Shown piece by piece: positions 1 to 6,194 of a stretch of DNA of 10,377 nucleotides. Below the pieces are notes generated by a model. It did no database searches. It saw nothing but the letters and a program-made list of their open reading frames with translations, and was not told the DNA's origin. This DNA is from Bacteroidales bacterium (GTDB lineage: Bacteria > Bacteroidota > Bacteroidia > Bacteroidales > UBA10428). Position numbers and translations under genes: made by a program. How positions within the stretch are numbered: the first letter of the stretch is position 1; every line of letters starts with the position of its first letter. The stretch spans positions 1 through 10,377 of the forward strand of contig JAFGQQ010000186.1 of the NCBI GenBank assembly GCA_016935595.1, in the 5' to 3' direction.

Positions 1-302
1 GCGGAAGGGTTTGGAGCGGAGAAGATGCTTTGGAAAATGGATTAATTGATTTATTTGGTGGATTGGAAAAAGCAGTTGAAATAGCTGCTGAGATATCTGG
101 ATTAGAAACATATCGTATTGTAGAACTTCCTAAACAAGAAGATCCTTTTGAATTAATAATAAAAGAAATTGCAGGTGAGGCTAAAACCAAGCTTCTTAAA
201 GCCGAGTTAGGAGATAATTATAAATATATCCAGGAATTTAAAAAACTTTTACAATTTGAAGGAATAATCGCAAGAATACCTTTTGATGTTGAACTGGAAT
301 AA
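1..302 (+). CDS. sppA: Signal peptide peptidase SppA (protease IV), C-terminal end, partial
   Basis: The window opens inside this gene, with the reading frame starting at base 3. The first visible residues, GRVWSGEDALENGLIDLFGG, match the conserved C-terminal stretch of SppA-type serine proteases (GRVWSG..A...GLVD.LGG). SppA is a membrane-bound S49-family peptidase that degrades signal peptides left in the membrane after protein export. About 99 codons remain, ending in TAA. The catalytic Lys and Ser lie upstream and are not visible. The TTG at base 30 is internal to the gene, because the conserved motif continues in frame before it. lpxK starts 37 bases after the stop on the same strand, so the two are probably co-transcribed. 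The family call rests on this one tail motif and on gene context. Confidence 0.85.
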   Translation, partial: GRVWSGEDALENGLIDLFGGLEKAVEIAAEISGLETYRIVELPKQEDPFELIIKEIAGEAKTKLLKAELGDNYKYIQEFKKLLQFEGIIARIPFDVELE

Positions 303-339
303 TATATTTTATTCGATACAAGTGTTTTAAATTATTAAA

Positions 340-1476
340 ATGAAAATTAACCAAAAAATATATTGGTATTTATTTCCTTTTGCTATTATTTACTGGTTTA
401 TAATTATAATAAGAAATAAGCTCTTCGATTTGGATATTATAGCGCAAAAAGAATTTAATATCCCTATTATTAGCGTTGGAAATATCACAGTTGGGGGGAC
501 GGGCAAAACTCCACACATTGAATTCTTAGCAAACTTACTTAAAGAAAATTTTTCGATTGCTACACTTAGCAGAGGATATAAAAGAAAAACAAAACGATTT
601 ATTTTAGCAACAATAAATTCCACTTCATTCGAAATAGGTGACGAACCTAAACAAATTAAACAAAAATTCCCTGAAATAATTGTCGCTGTTGATAAAAACA
701 GAATCAGGGGTATTGACATATTATTGACAGATAATCCAGGAATTGACGCTATTTTATTAGACGATGCTTATCAATACAGGTATATAAAACCCGGAATTTC
801 AATTTTATTAATCGATTACAACAGGATAATTACCAAAGATTATCTTTTACCAGTAGGCCTTCTCAGAGAACCTGCATATGAAAAACGAAGGGCAAATTTT
901 ATTATCATTACAAAATGCCCCGAAAACATGAAACCAATCGAAAGAAGAATCATTCAAAAAGAAATTAATCCTTTCCCCTATCAAAACTTATATTTCACAA
1001 AAATAAAATATGGTGATTTATGTCCTGTTTTTTCGAAAACATCACAAGAAGTATTATTTGAAAAATTCAAAAAAATAAAACCAGAAATATTATTTATATC
1101 AGGAATAGCAAACCCCCGCTTATTAAAAAAATTCATACGAGGCATTTCACCAAAAATAAAAAAGCTGCATTTCCCTGACCATCATTTTTTTAATATAAAA
1201 GATATCGAAAAAATACAAACTGAATTTAACGAATTAAATGGCCCCAACAAAATAATCATTACTACAGAAAAAGATTCTATCAGGTTGAAGGACAGTGATT
1301 TCATTCCAGAAGAGATAAAAACCAATTTATTTTACATTCCAATTACAATTGAGTTTTTATTTGATCAAGAAGAAGAATTTAATAAACAAATCTATGATTA
1401 TGTAAATAAAAACAAAAAATACAGGCATATTTCATCAAGTGATGACAACCATTTATTAAAATATCAAGACAGGTAA
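340..1476 (+). CDS. lpxK: Tetraacyldisaccharide 4'-kinase LpxK
   Basis: LpxK phosphorylates the 4' position of the tetraacyldisaccharide-1-phosphate lipid A precursor at the inner face of the cytoplasmic membrane, the sixth step of the Raetz pathway. The 378-residue protein has a hydrophobic N-terminal membrane anchor (about residues 8-25). It also has the P-loop GNITVGGTGKTP (47-58), the SRGYKR motif (77-82), GDEP (100-103), a Walker B-like DDAYQYR (141-147), DHH (280-282) and TTEKD (308-312). From the family, the Asp of GDEP and a His of the DHH segment probably form the catalytic dyad; this assignment is by position only. The sequence DDAYQYR is unusual, because the family normally reads DDGFQHR or DDAFQHR, so a conserved His is Tyr here. 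Length is at the upper end of the family range, with a basic C-terminal tail. The organism therefore makes lipid A. Confidence 0.96.
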   Translation: MKINQKIYWYLFPFAIIYWFIIIIRNKLFDLDIIAQKEFNIPIISVGNITVGGTGKTPHIEFLANLLKENFSIATLSRGYKRKTKRFILATINSTSFEIGDEPKQIKQKFPEIIVAVDKNRIRGIDILLTDNPGIDAILLDDAYQYRYIKPGISILLIDYNRIITKDYLLPVGLLREPAYEKRRANFIIITKCPENMKPIERRIIQKEINPFPYQNLYFTKIKYGDLCPVFSKTSQEVLFEKFKKIKPEILFISGIANPRLLKKFIRGISPKIKKLHFPDHHFFNIKDIEKIQTEFNELNGPNKIIITTEKDSIRLKDSDFIPEEIKTNLFYIPITIEFLFDQEEEFNKQIYDYVNKNKKYRHISSSDDNHLLKYQDR

Positions 1477-1520
1477 TATTATTTAATTTTTTATTAATAT
1501 TTTTATCCCTTTGATTTAAA

Positions 1521-1528
1521 TAAATTTG
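1521..1528 (+). promoter_or_regulatory. Possible -7 promoter element upstream of ftsX
   Basis: TAAATTTG fits the Bacteroidota -7 consensus TAnnTTTG exactly and lies 23 bases before the ftsX ATG. It sits in the 75-base lpxK-ftsX gap, the longest gap in the plus-strand block. I see no clear TTTG at the expected -33 distance, so this is a one-element match in AT-rich DNA and may be chance. If real, ftsX and the genes after it could be transcribed independently of sppA and lpxK. Confidence 0.3.
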
Positions 1529-1551
1529 ATAATAACGCTTCAATACAACGT

Positions 1552-2436
1552 ATGTCAGTAAAAGAAGCAAAAGCTACAAGAAAACGATTACGAAATTCTT
1601 ATTTAACATCCATAATAAGTATATCACTTGTTTTGTTTTTATTAGGAATATTAGGCTTGCTTATTCTAAACGTTAAAGCCTTATCTGATTATGTTAAAGA
1701 AAATATTGGTTTTACAATATTTTTAAAAGACAACATAAAAGAAGTTGACATTATACGATTGCAAAAAAGGCTTGATGCAACAAAATATGTTAAAGAGAGC
1801 CAATTTATCTCGAAAGAAAAAGCAGCAAAAATATTACAAGAAGAACTAGGCGAGGATTTTATCGAATTTTTGGGTTATAATCCCTTATCAGCATCAATTG
1901 AAATAAGATTACATGCACAATATGCAAATTCTGACAGCCTGTTAGTCATTGAAAATAAAATACAAAATTACCAGGAAATAGATGAAATCTATTATCAAAA
2001 ATCATTAGTACACCTGGTTAATGAAAATATCAAAAAAATAAGTTTCATCATATTAATATTTAGCGGATTATTACTATTAATTGCACTAACTTTAATAAAC
2101 AATACTATTAGGCTATCAGTATACTCAAAACGATTTTTAATTAATACCATGCATATTGTTGGAGCTACCCGAAGGTTTATACGTAAGCCTTTTTTAATAA
2201 AAAGTACAGTACATGGTATTTATGCGTCAATAATTGCCATATTGTTAATAATTGGACTTTTATATGTTGCACAAAAAGAAATGCCTGAGATAATTACTTT
2301 TGAAAACATTGAAATTTTAGGAATTCTTTTTACGTTTGTGATAATTTTAGGTATCCTTATTAATTGGATATCGACATATTTTGCAGTTAACCGGTTTTTA
2401 AGAATAAAAACCGACGATTTATATTATTTTCACTAG
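1552..2436 (+). CDS. ftsX: Cell division protein FtsX (permease-like)
   Basis: FtsX is the membrane subunit of the FtsEX complex, an ABC-type mechanotransmitter in the cytoplasmic membrane. The complex couples ATP use by FtsE to division and to activation of peptidoglycan hydrolases. The 294-residue protein has the expected topology: a short basic cytoplasmic N-terminus, TM1 (about 18-40), an extracytoplasmic domain (41-160), then three TM segments (about 162-186, 218-240, 252-279). The segment NNTIRLSVYSKR (183-194), followed by INTMHIVGATRRFIRKPF, is the typical FtsX cytoplasmic loop. DYVKENIGFTIFLKD near residue 50 is typical of Bacteroidota FtsX. No ftsE is in the window; in this phylum it is usually encoded elsewhere. 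The DUF3098 gene follows after 12 bases. Confidence 0.95.
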   Translation: MSVKEAKATRKRLRNSYLTSIISISLVLFLLGILGLLILNVKALSDYVKENIGFTIFLKDNIKEVDIIRLQKRLDATKYVKESQFISKEKAAKILQEELGEDFIEFLGYNPLSASIEIRLHAQYANSDSLLVIENKIQNYQEIDEIYYQKSLVHLVNENIKKISFIILIFSGLLLLIALTLINNTIRLSVYSKRFLINTMHIVGATRRFIRKPFLIKSTVHGIYASIIAILLIIGLLYVAQKEMPEIITFENIEILGILFTFVIILGILINWISTYFAVNRFLRIKTDDLYYFH

Positions 2437-2448
2437 ATATTTTATACT

Positions 2449-2703
2449 ATGGCAAAAAAGAAAGAAACAAAAGAGAATTTAAATTTTGCTCTTGAAAAGG
2501 AAAATTATATTCTTTTAATTATTGGTTTTATAATTATTTTAATTGGATTTGCTTTAATGGTTGGGGGAAAATCAGAAAACCCTAATGTTTTTAGTGAAGA
2601 AATCTTTAGTTTTAGGCGAATAACTCTTGCTCCAATAATTGTACTTTTTGGTTTTATTTTTGAGATATATGCAATTATGAAAAAACCAAAAAGCAACGAA
2701 TAA
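2449..2703 (+). CDS. DUF3098 two-helix membrane protein
   Basis: This 84-residue protein has a Lys-rich cytoplasmic start and two predicted membrane helices (about 19-40 and 58-77). Between them is a short loop containing EIFSFRRITLAP (51-62). The pattern NFALEKENYILLIIGFIIIL followed by a GG loop and FSFRRITLAPIIVLFGFIFE is the signature I associate with DUF3098, a family of unknown function found in Bacteroidota. The charges suggest both termini are cytoplasmic. It lies 12 bases after ftsX and 38 bases before uppP. That placement suggests, but does not show, a role in division or undecaprenyl-lipid metabolism. No catalytic residues are apparent. Confidence 0.88.
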   Translation: MAKKKETKENLNFALEKENYILLIIGFIIILIGFALMVGGKSENPNVFSEEIFSFRRITLAPIIVLFGFIFEIYAIMKKPKSNE

Positions 2704-2741
2704 TTATTTTGTTAAATCTACTTTATAATTATTTAATGTAA

Positions 2742-3527
2742 ATGGAATGGTTTGAGGCTTTAATACTTGGAATAATCCAGGGATTAACCGAATTCTTGCC
2801 CGTTAGCAGCAGCGGGCATATTGAAATAGGAAAAGTAATACTCGATGTTGAGTTAAAAGAAGATATCAGGTTTGCAATTGCAGTTCATGGTGCTACTGTT
2901 TTAAGCACAATATTGGTGTTTTGGAAAAATATTAAAATCCTAATACAGGATTTATTCAAATTTCAGTGGAATGAGTCAACACAATATATAACTAAATTGT
3001 TATATTCAATTATTCCTGTTGCTATTATTGGTGTTTTTTTTAAAGATCAGATAGAGCAACTTTTTACCGGAAATTTAATATTGGTCGGATTTATGCTTCT
3101 TATTACTGCTTCCTTTCTAACTTTTACTTATTTTAGAAAAAACGGAAATAAAAATATTTCCGTTTCTCATTCATTAATAATGGGTATAGCGCAAGCTTTT
3201 GCTGTAATTCCGGGAATTTCTCGCTCAGGGGCAACAATTGCAACTGGTTTACTATTGGGAAATAAAAAAGAAGAAGTTGCCAGATTTTCTTTCCTGATGG
3301 TATTATTACCCATTATTGCCGCTAATATTCTAGACCTTATGTCAACGGATAAATTCACAAACATGCCGCAAGTGAATAACTCTGCATTGATTATAGGCTT
3401 TTTTTCAGCTTTTATTTCAGGATTTTTAGCATGCAAATGGATGATAAAAATTGTTAATAAAGGAAAATTAATTTATTTTGGCATATATTGTTTCATAATT
3501 GGATTATTAGCTATTATCTTTGCGTGA
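2742..3527 (+). CDS. uppP: Undecaprenyl-diphosphate phosphatase UppP (BacA)
   Basis: UppP dephosphorylates undecaprenyl diphosphate to undecaprenyl phosphate, recycling the lipid carrier for peptidoglycan and surface polysaccharides. Overexpression of the family gives bacitracin resistance. The 261-residue, highly hydrophobic protein contains both family motifs: QGLTEFLPVSSSGH (13-26) and PGISRSGATIATG (157-169). By alignment with the E. coli enzyme, Glu17, His26 and Arg161 correspond to catalytic residues. The first Glu of the EGLTE motif is Gln, an accepted variant in the family. The length is normal and the start is ATG. The gene ends in TGA at 3525-3527, close to truB. A strong inverted repeat lies inside the coding sequence at 3140-3165. 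Confidence 0.97.
   Translation: MEWFEALILGIIQGLTEFLPVSSSGHIEIGKVILDVELKEDIRFAIAVHGATVLSTILVFWKNIKILIQDLFKFQWNESTQYITKLLYSIIPVAIIGVFFKDQIEQLFTGNLILVGFMLLITASFLTFTYFRKNGNKNISVSHSLIMGIAQAFAVIPGISRSGATIATGLLLGNKKEEVARFSFLMVLLPIIAANILDLMSTDKFTNMPQVNNSALIIGFFSAFISGFLACKWMIKIVNKGKLIYFGIYCFIIGLLAIIFA
3140..3165 (+). other. Perfect hairpin inside uppP
   Basis: An 11-base inverted repeat (arms 3140-3150 and 3155-3165) with an AAAA loop lies within the uppP coding sequence. It is perfectly paired, with three G-C pairs in the middle of the stem. It encodes a hydrophilic loop between membrane helices (FRKNGNKNIS). No long T tract follows, so I do not call it a terminator. Its function, if any, is unknown. 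Confidence 0.6.
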
Positions 3528-3552
3528 TTTTGTAAAATTCTTATTTCTTATT

Positions 3553-4266
3553 GTGTTTGCCAACTATTCTTTAGACAAATTCGAACAAGGACAACTATTG
3601 TTAATTAACAAAGAAATAAATTGGACATCTTTTGATGTAGTAAAAAAAATTAAAAATCTTATAAGCAAACACTATAACTTAAAAACATTGAAAATTGGAC
3701 ATGCAGGAACATTAGATCCTTTAGCAACCGGTTTAATTTTAATATGTACCGGAAAAGAAACAAAAAAAATGTCGATATTGCAGGAACAAAAAAAAGAATA
3801 TATTGCTGAAATAATTCTTGGCAAAACAACTCCCTCATTCGATCTCGAGACTGAAATTGATAATACTTATCCGGTAAATCATATCAATATTAAACTTATT
3901 AATGAAATATTAAAAAAATTTAAAGGAAAAATAAAACAAGTTCCTCCACTTTATTCAGCAAAATGGTTAGGAGGTAAAAGAGCTTATGAATTTGCAAGGA
4001 AAGGAAAAAAAATTAATCTTGAACCTATTGAGATAGAAATTGATGAAATAAAAATAATAAGCTTTGAATTACCAAAGCTTATATTAAAAATAAAATGCAG
4101 TAAGGGTACTTATATCAGGTCGTTAGCTAATGATATTGGAAAAGCATTGAAAAGTGGAGCCTATTTGTCAGCATTAACCCGGACTGCAATAGGTGATTAT
4201 AAATTAGACGATGCAATAACATTAAAAGATTTCGAAAGAAATCTTTTATTAAACATAACAAACTAA
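3553..4266 (+). CDS. truB: tRNA pseudouridine(55) synthase TruB
   Basis: TruB converts uridine 55 in the T-loop of tRNAs to pseudouridine. Visible motifs are [16 protein letters not shown] at the N-terminus, [15 protein letters not shown] with the catalytic Asp (residue 55 with this start), [21 protein letters not shown], and [13 protein letters not shown]. The start is uncertain. The frame opens at TTG 3520, giving 248 residues and an 8-base overlap with uppP. The extra N-terminal residues (RDFVKFLFLI) are hydrophobic and unlike TruB. I prefer GTG at 3553, giving 237 residues, 25 bases after uppP, with the family core [11 protein letters not shown] about ten residues in. Either way translation would begin at a non-ATG codon. 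Length fits the short bacterial form without a large C-terminal PUA extension. Confidence 0.92.
   Translation: MFANYSLDKFEQGQLLLINKEINWTSFDVVKKIKNLISKHYNLKTLKIGHAGTLDPLATGLILICTGKETKKMSILQEQKKEYIAEIILGKTTPSFDLETEIDNTYPVNHINIKLINEILKKFKGKIKQVPPLYSAKWLGGKRAYEFARKGKKINLEPIEIEIDEIKIISFELPKLILKIKCSKGTYIRSLANDIGKALKSGAYLSALTRTAIGDYKLDDAITLKDFERNLLLNITN
4057..4082 (+). other. Perfect hairpin inside truB
   Basis: A 10-base inverted repeat (arms 4057-4066 and 4073-4082) with a 6-base loop lies within the truB coding sequence. Each arm contains AAGCTT. No run of T follows. It could fold in the mRNA, but the position gives no clear regulatory role, and short repeats of this kind do occur by chance in AT-rich DNA. 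Confidence 0.5.
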
Positions 4267-4309
4267 ATTAATTTTACGTATAACGATTCCTATCATAATA
4301 AAAATTAAT

Positions 4310-5359
4310 ATGAAGCTTTCACAATATAAATTTAATCTGCCTGATAAATTAATCGCTCAATATCCAACTGAAAACAGAGATGAATCACGTTTAATGGTAT
4401 TAAACAGAAGCAATAGTAATATTGAGCATAAAGTATTTAAAGATATTATTGATTATGTTGATGAGGACGATGTAATGGTTTTTAATAATACTAAAGTATT
4501 CCCGGCAAGATTATATGGCAATAAAGAAAAAACAGGAGCAGAGATTGAAGTATTTTTATTGAGAGAGCTAAACCGTGAACAACGACTTTGGGATGTGCTT
4601 GTCGATCCGGCCAGAAAAATAAGAATAGGTAATAAGCTATATTTTGGTGAAGATGATATTTTAGTGGCAGAAGTTATTGATAATACTACTTCTCGTGGAA
4701 GAACCTTAAGATTTCTATATGACGGACCTTATGATGAATTTAAAAAAACATTATATGGATTAGGAGAAACTCCTTTACCTAAATTTATTCGAAGAAAAGT
4801 CGAGCCTGAGGACAAAGACAGGTATCAAACTATTTATGCTAAACATGAAGGAGCTGTTGCTGCTCCAACAGCAGGTTTACATTTCAGCAAACAATTATTA
4901 AAAAGGCTCGAAATTAAAGGCGTGCATTTTTCAGAAATAACATTACATGTAGGCTTAGGTAATTTCAGAACCGTTGATGTTGAAGATCTTACTAAGCATA
5001 AAATGGATTCGGAGCGTATTATTATTGAGGAAAATGCTGTTGAAATAGTTAACAAAGCGAAAGAAATTAGAAAAAATATTTGTGCAATCGGGACATCTGT
5101 TCTTCGTACCTTAGAAAGTTCGGTTTCAACTGATGGTTTCTTAAAACCTTTTGACGGATGGACCAATAAATTTATATTTCCTCCTTATGAATTTAGTATT
5201 CCAACCATGTTAGTTTCAAATTTACATCTTCCCTTATCAACCCTGCTTATGATGGTATCAGCCTTTGCAGGATTCGATTTTTTATTCGATGCATATAATG
5301 TAGCAATTAAAGAAGAATACCGATTTGGGACATATGGAGATGCTATGCTAATTATTTAA
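4310..5359 (+). CDS. queA: S-adenosylmethionine:tRNA ribosyltransferase-isomerase QueA
   Basis: QueA transfers and isomerises the ribosyl group of S-adenosylmethionine onto 7-aminomethyl-7-deazaguanine at position 34 of GUN-anticodon tRNAs, giving epoxyqueuosine. The 349-residue protein is full length. It begins with the family's [20 protein letters not shown] (8-27). Other conserved segments are [14 protein letters not shown] (57-70), PLPKFIRR (155-162), [20 protein letters not shown] (171-190), [20 protein letters not shown] (213-232) and [11 protein letters not shown] (260-270). The end, [11 protein letters not shown], is also typical. It starts 43 bases after truB, so the two tRNA-modification genes are probably one transcript. 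A one-mismatch -7-like element (TAATTTTA, 4269-4276) lies in that gap. Other queuosine genes are not in the window. Confidence 0.97.
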   Translation: MKLSQYKFNLPDKLIAQYPTENRDESRLMVLNRSNSNIEHKVFKDIIDYVDEDDVMVFNNTKVFPARLYGNKEKTGAEIEVFLLRELNREQRLWDVLVDPARKIRIGNKLYFGEDDILVAEVIDNTTSRGRTLRFLYDGPYDEFKKTLYGLGETPLPKFIRRKVEPEDKDRYQTIYAKHEGAVAAPTAGLHFSKQLLKRLEIKGVHFSEITLHVGLGNFRTVDVEDLTKHKMDSERIIIEENAVEIVNKAKEIRKNICAIGTSVLRTLESSVSTDGFLKPFDGWTNKFIFPPYEFSIPTMLVSNLHLPLSTLLMMVSAFAGFDFLFDAYNVAIKEEYRFGTYGDAMLII

Positions 5360-5390
5360 TTATATTTAGTAAACTTCTATCCGAAATTGG

Positions 5391-5424
5391 TTTTCTCCCG
5401 CAAAAAATCTTTTCATTAATTTTG
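5391..5424 (+). promoter_or_regulatory. Bacteroidota-type promoter ahead of the radical SAM remnant
   Basis: TAATTTTG at 5417-5424 matches the Bacteroidota -7 consensus TAnnTTTG exactly. TTTTC at 5391-5395 lies at about the right distance to be a weak -33 element. Transcription would begin near 5431, giving a leader of about 12 bases before GTG 5443. This indicates that the remnant had its own promoter. If still active, it would drive transcription antisense to the 3' end of the PAP2-like gene. Confidence 0.45.
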
Positions 5425-5442
5425 TACCTCTAATGTATTAAT

Positions 5443-5579
5443 GTGGCTACTTTTTTATTCGATAAAATAATTTTTGGACCGGTATATAGCAGGCGACTTG
5501 GTATTTCGCTGGGAATAAATTATCTGAAATTGCAAAAAAAGCAGAAAATTTAGGTTTTAAAACCCATACATCTGGATAA
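5443..5579 (+). pseudogene. Radical SAM protein remnant with internal deletion and frameshift
   Basis: From GTG 5443 the frame reads MATFLFDKIIFGPVYSRRLG then ISLGIN. This is the start of a Bacteroidota radical SAM family whose members begin FLFDKIIFGPV.SRRLG.SLGINLLP and continue into a CxxxCxxC iron-sulfur motif. Here the family match stops at base 5520, and the frame reaches TAG at 5551-5553 after 36 codons. In another frame, bases 5520-5579 read LSEIAKKAENLGFKTHTSG followed by TAA. This resembles the C-terminus of the same family (..L..IA..V...GF.VQVSG-stop). Roughly 180-190 codons are therefore missing, including all cluster-binding cysteines, so a radical SAM product is impossible. The ends fit normal gene layout: a promoter-like element upstream, and the stop 2 bases from the convergent neighbour. 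The N-terminal match is strong; the C-terminal match is from memory of the family. A misassembly is the main alternative. Confidence 0.72.
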
Positions 5580-5581
5580 GC

Positions 5582-6193
5582 TTATGCAAATAATCCAGTT
5601 AAAAATACTATGCTAAATCCCAATAAATAACCTAAATACACTTGTAACGGGATATGTTCTTTCAAATATAACCTGATTGAGCCAATAATACCCGATAATA
5701 AAAATATTATGTATAAGTAAATATGTAGATTTATTGGATGATATTTTATTAATGCTAATACAATTCCTGATAAGCCTCCTATACCAACCATATGTATACT
5801 TATCTTCCATTTATAAGTAATAACCATTGTTAGGATGATTAATAATGTTGATGATAAAATAAAATATTGAATAAATTCAGGAATAATAGAAAAACGGGCA
5901 ACAAAATAATAACCTGCTGCATAAATTATACCTGTAATTAATAAAGGCATTAATCTTTCTTTTGGTCTACTCAATTTATAGTCTTTTATAATGCCCTGTA
6001 ATTTTAAAAAAGGTAATATTGAAACAGGTAAAATAAAGGTTATTAATAGAATTAAATAAAAAATTAGTCTTTTAATATCAATTGGAATAAGTGAAAAATA
6101 AGTGCCTGAATTAAAAATTATTAATACACCTACAGAAGGCATAATCAAGGGATGAAAAATCACTGAAATGATGTTGGCAATTCTATTCAACAC
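5582..6193 (-). CDS. PAP2-like integral membrane protein, possible lipid phosphatase
   Basis: This 203-residue protein has about six hydrophobic segments and resembles Bacteroidota proteins usually annotated as PAP2-family phosphatases. The PAP2 signature is degenerate. Motif 1 may be KDYKLSRPKERLMP (70-83), motif 2 SIHMVG with His134 (132-137), and motif 3 RLYLKEHIPLQVYLGYLLG with Arg174 and His180. Where canonical PAP2 enzymes have His-x3-Asp after SR, this one has HIPLQ, so the Asp is Gln. A role in dephosphorylating a membrane lipid (phosphatidic acid, PGP or undecaprenyl diphosphate) is plausible but unproven. The start is GTG, one base downstream of the rpoN TAA, which suggests translational coupling. 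The stop lies 2 bases from the end of the convergent radical SAM remnant. Confidence 0.8.
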   Translation of the reverse strand: MLNRIANIISVIFHPLIMPSVGVLIIFNSGTYFSLIPIDIKRLIFYLILLITFILPVSILPFLKLQGIIKDYKLSRPKERLMPLLITGIIYAAGYYFVARFSIIPEFIQYFILSSTLLIILTMVITYKWKISIHMVGIGGLSGIVLALIKYHPINLHIYLYIIFLLSGIIGSIRLYLKEHIPLQVYLGYLLGFSIVFLTGLFA

Positions 6194-6194
6194 T

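Noticed and set aside
4834..5166. Open frame of 110 codons on the minus strand inside queA
   Set aside because: It is the antisense shadow of a strongly conserved queA region and has no family-like motif of its own. The same holds for the other antisense frames within lpxK, uppP, rpoN and asnS.
5441..5470. ATG at 5441 as a start of a small gene
   Set aside because: It gives only nine codons before TAA, whereas GTG two bases later opens the conserved radical SAM N-terminus.
5553..5564. Perfect palindrome GGTTTTAAAACC as a possible terminator between the converging genes
   Set aside because: It has no loop and few G-C pairs, and it lies within the C-terminal coding remnant of the radical SAM gene. 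Folding would be weak.
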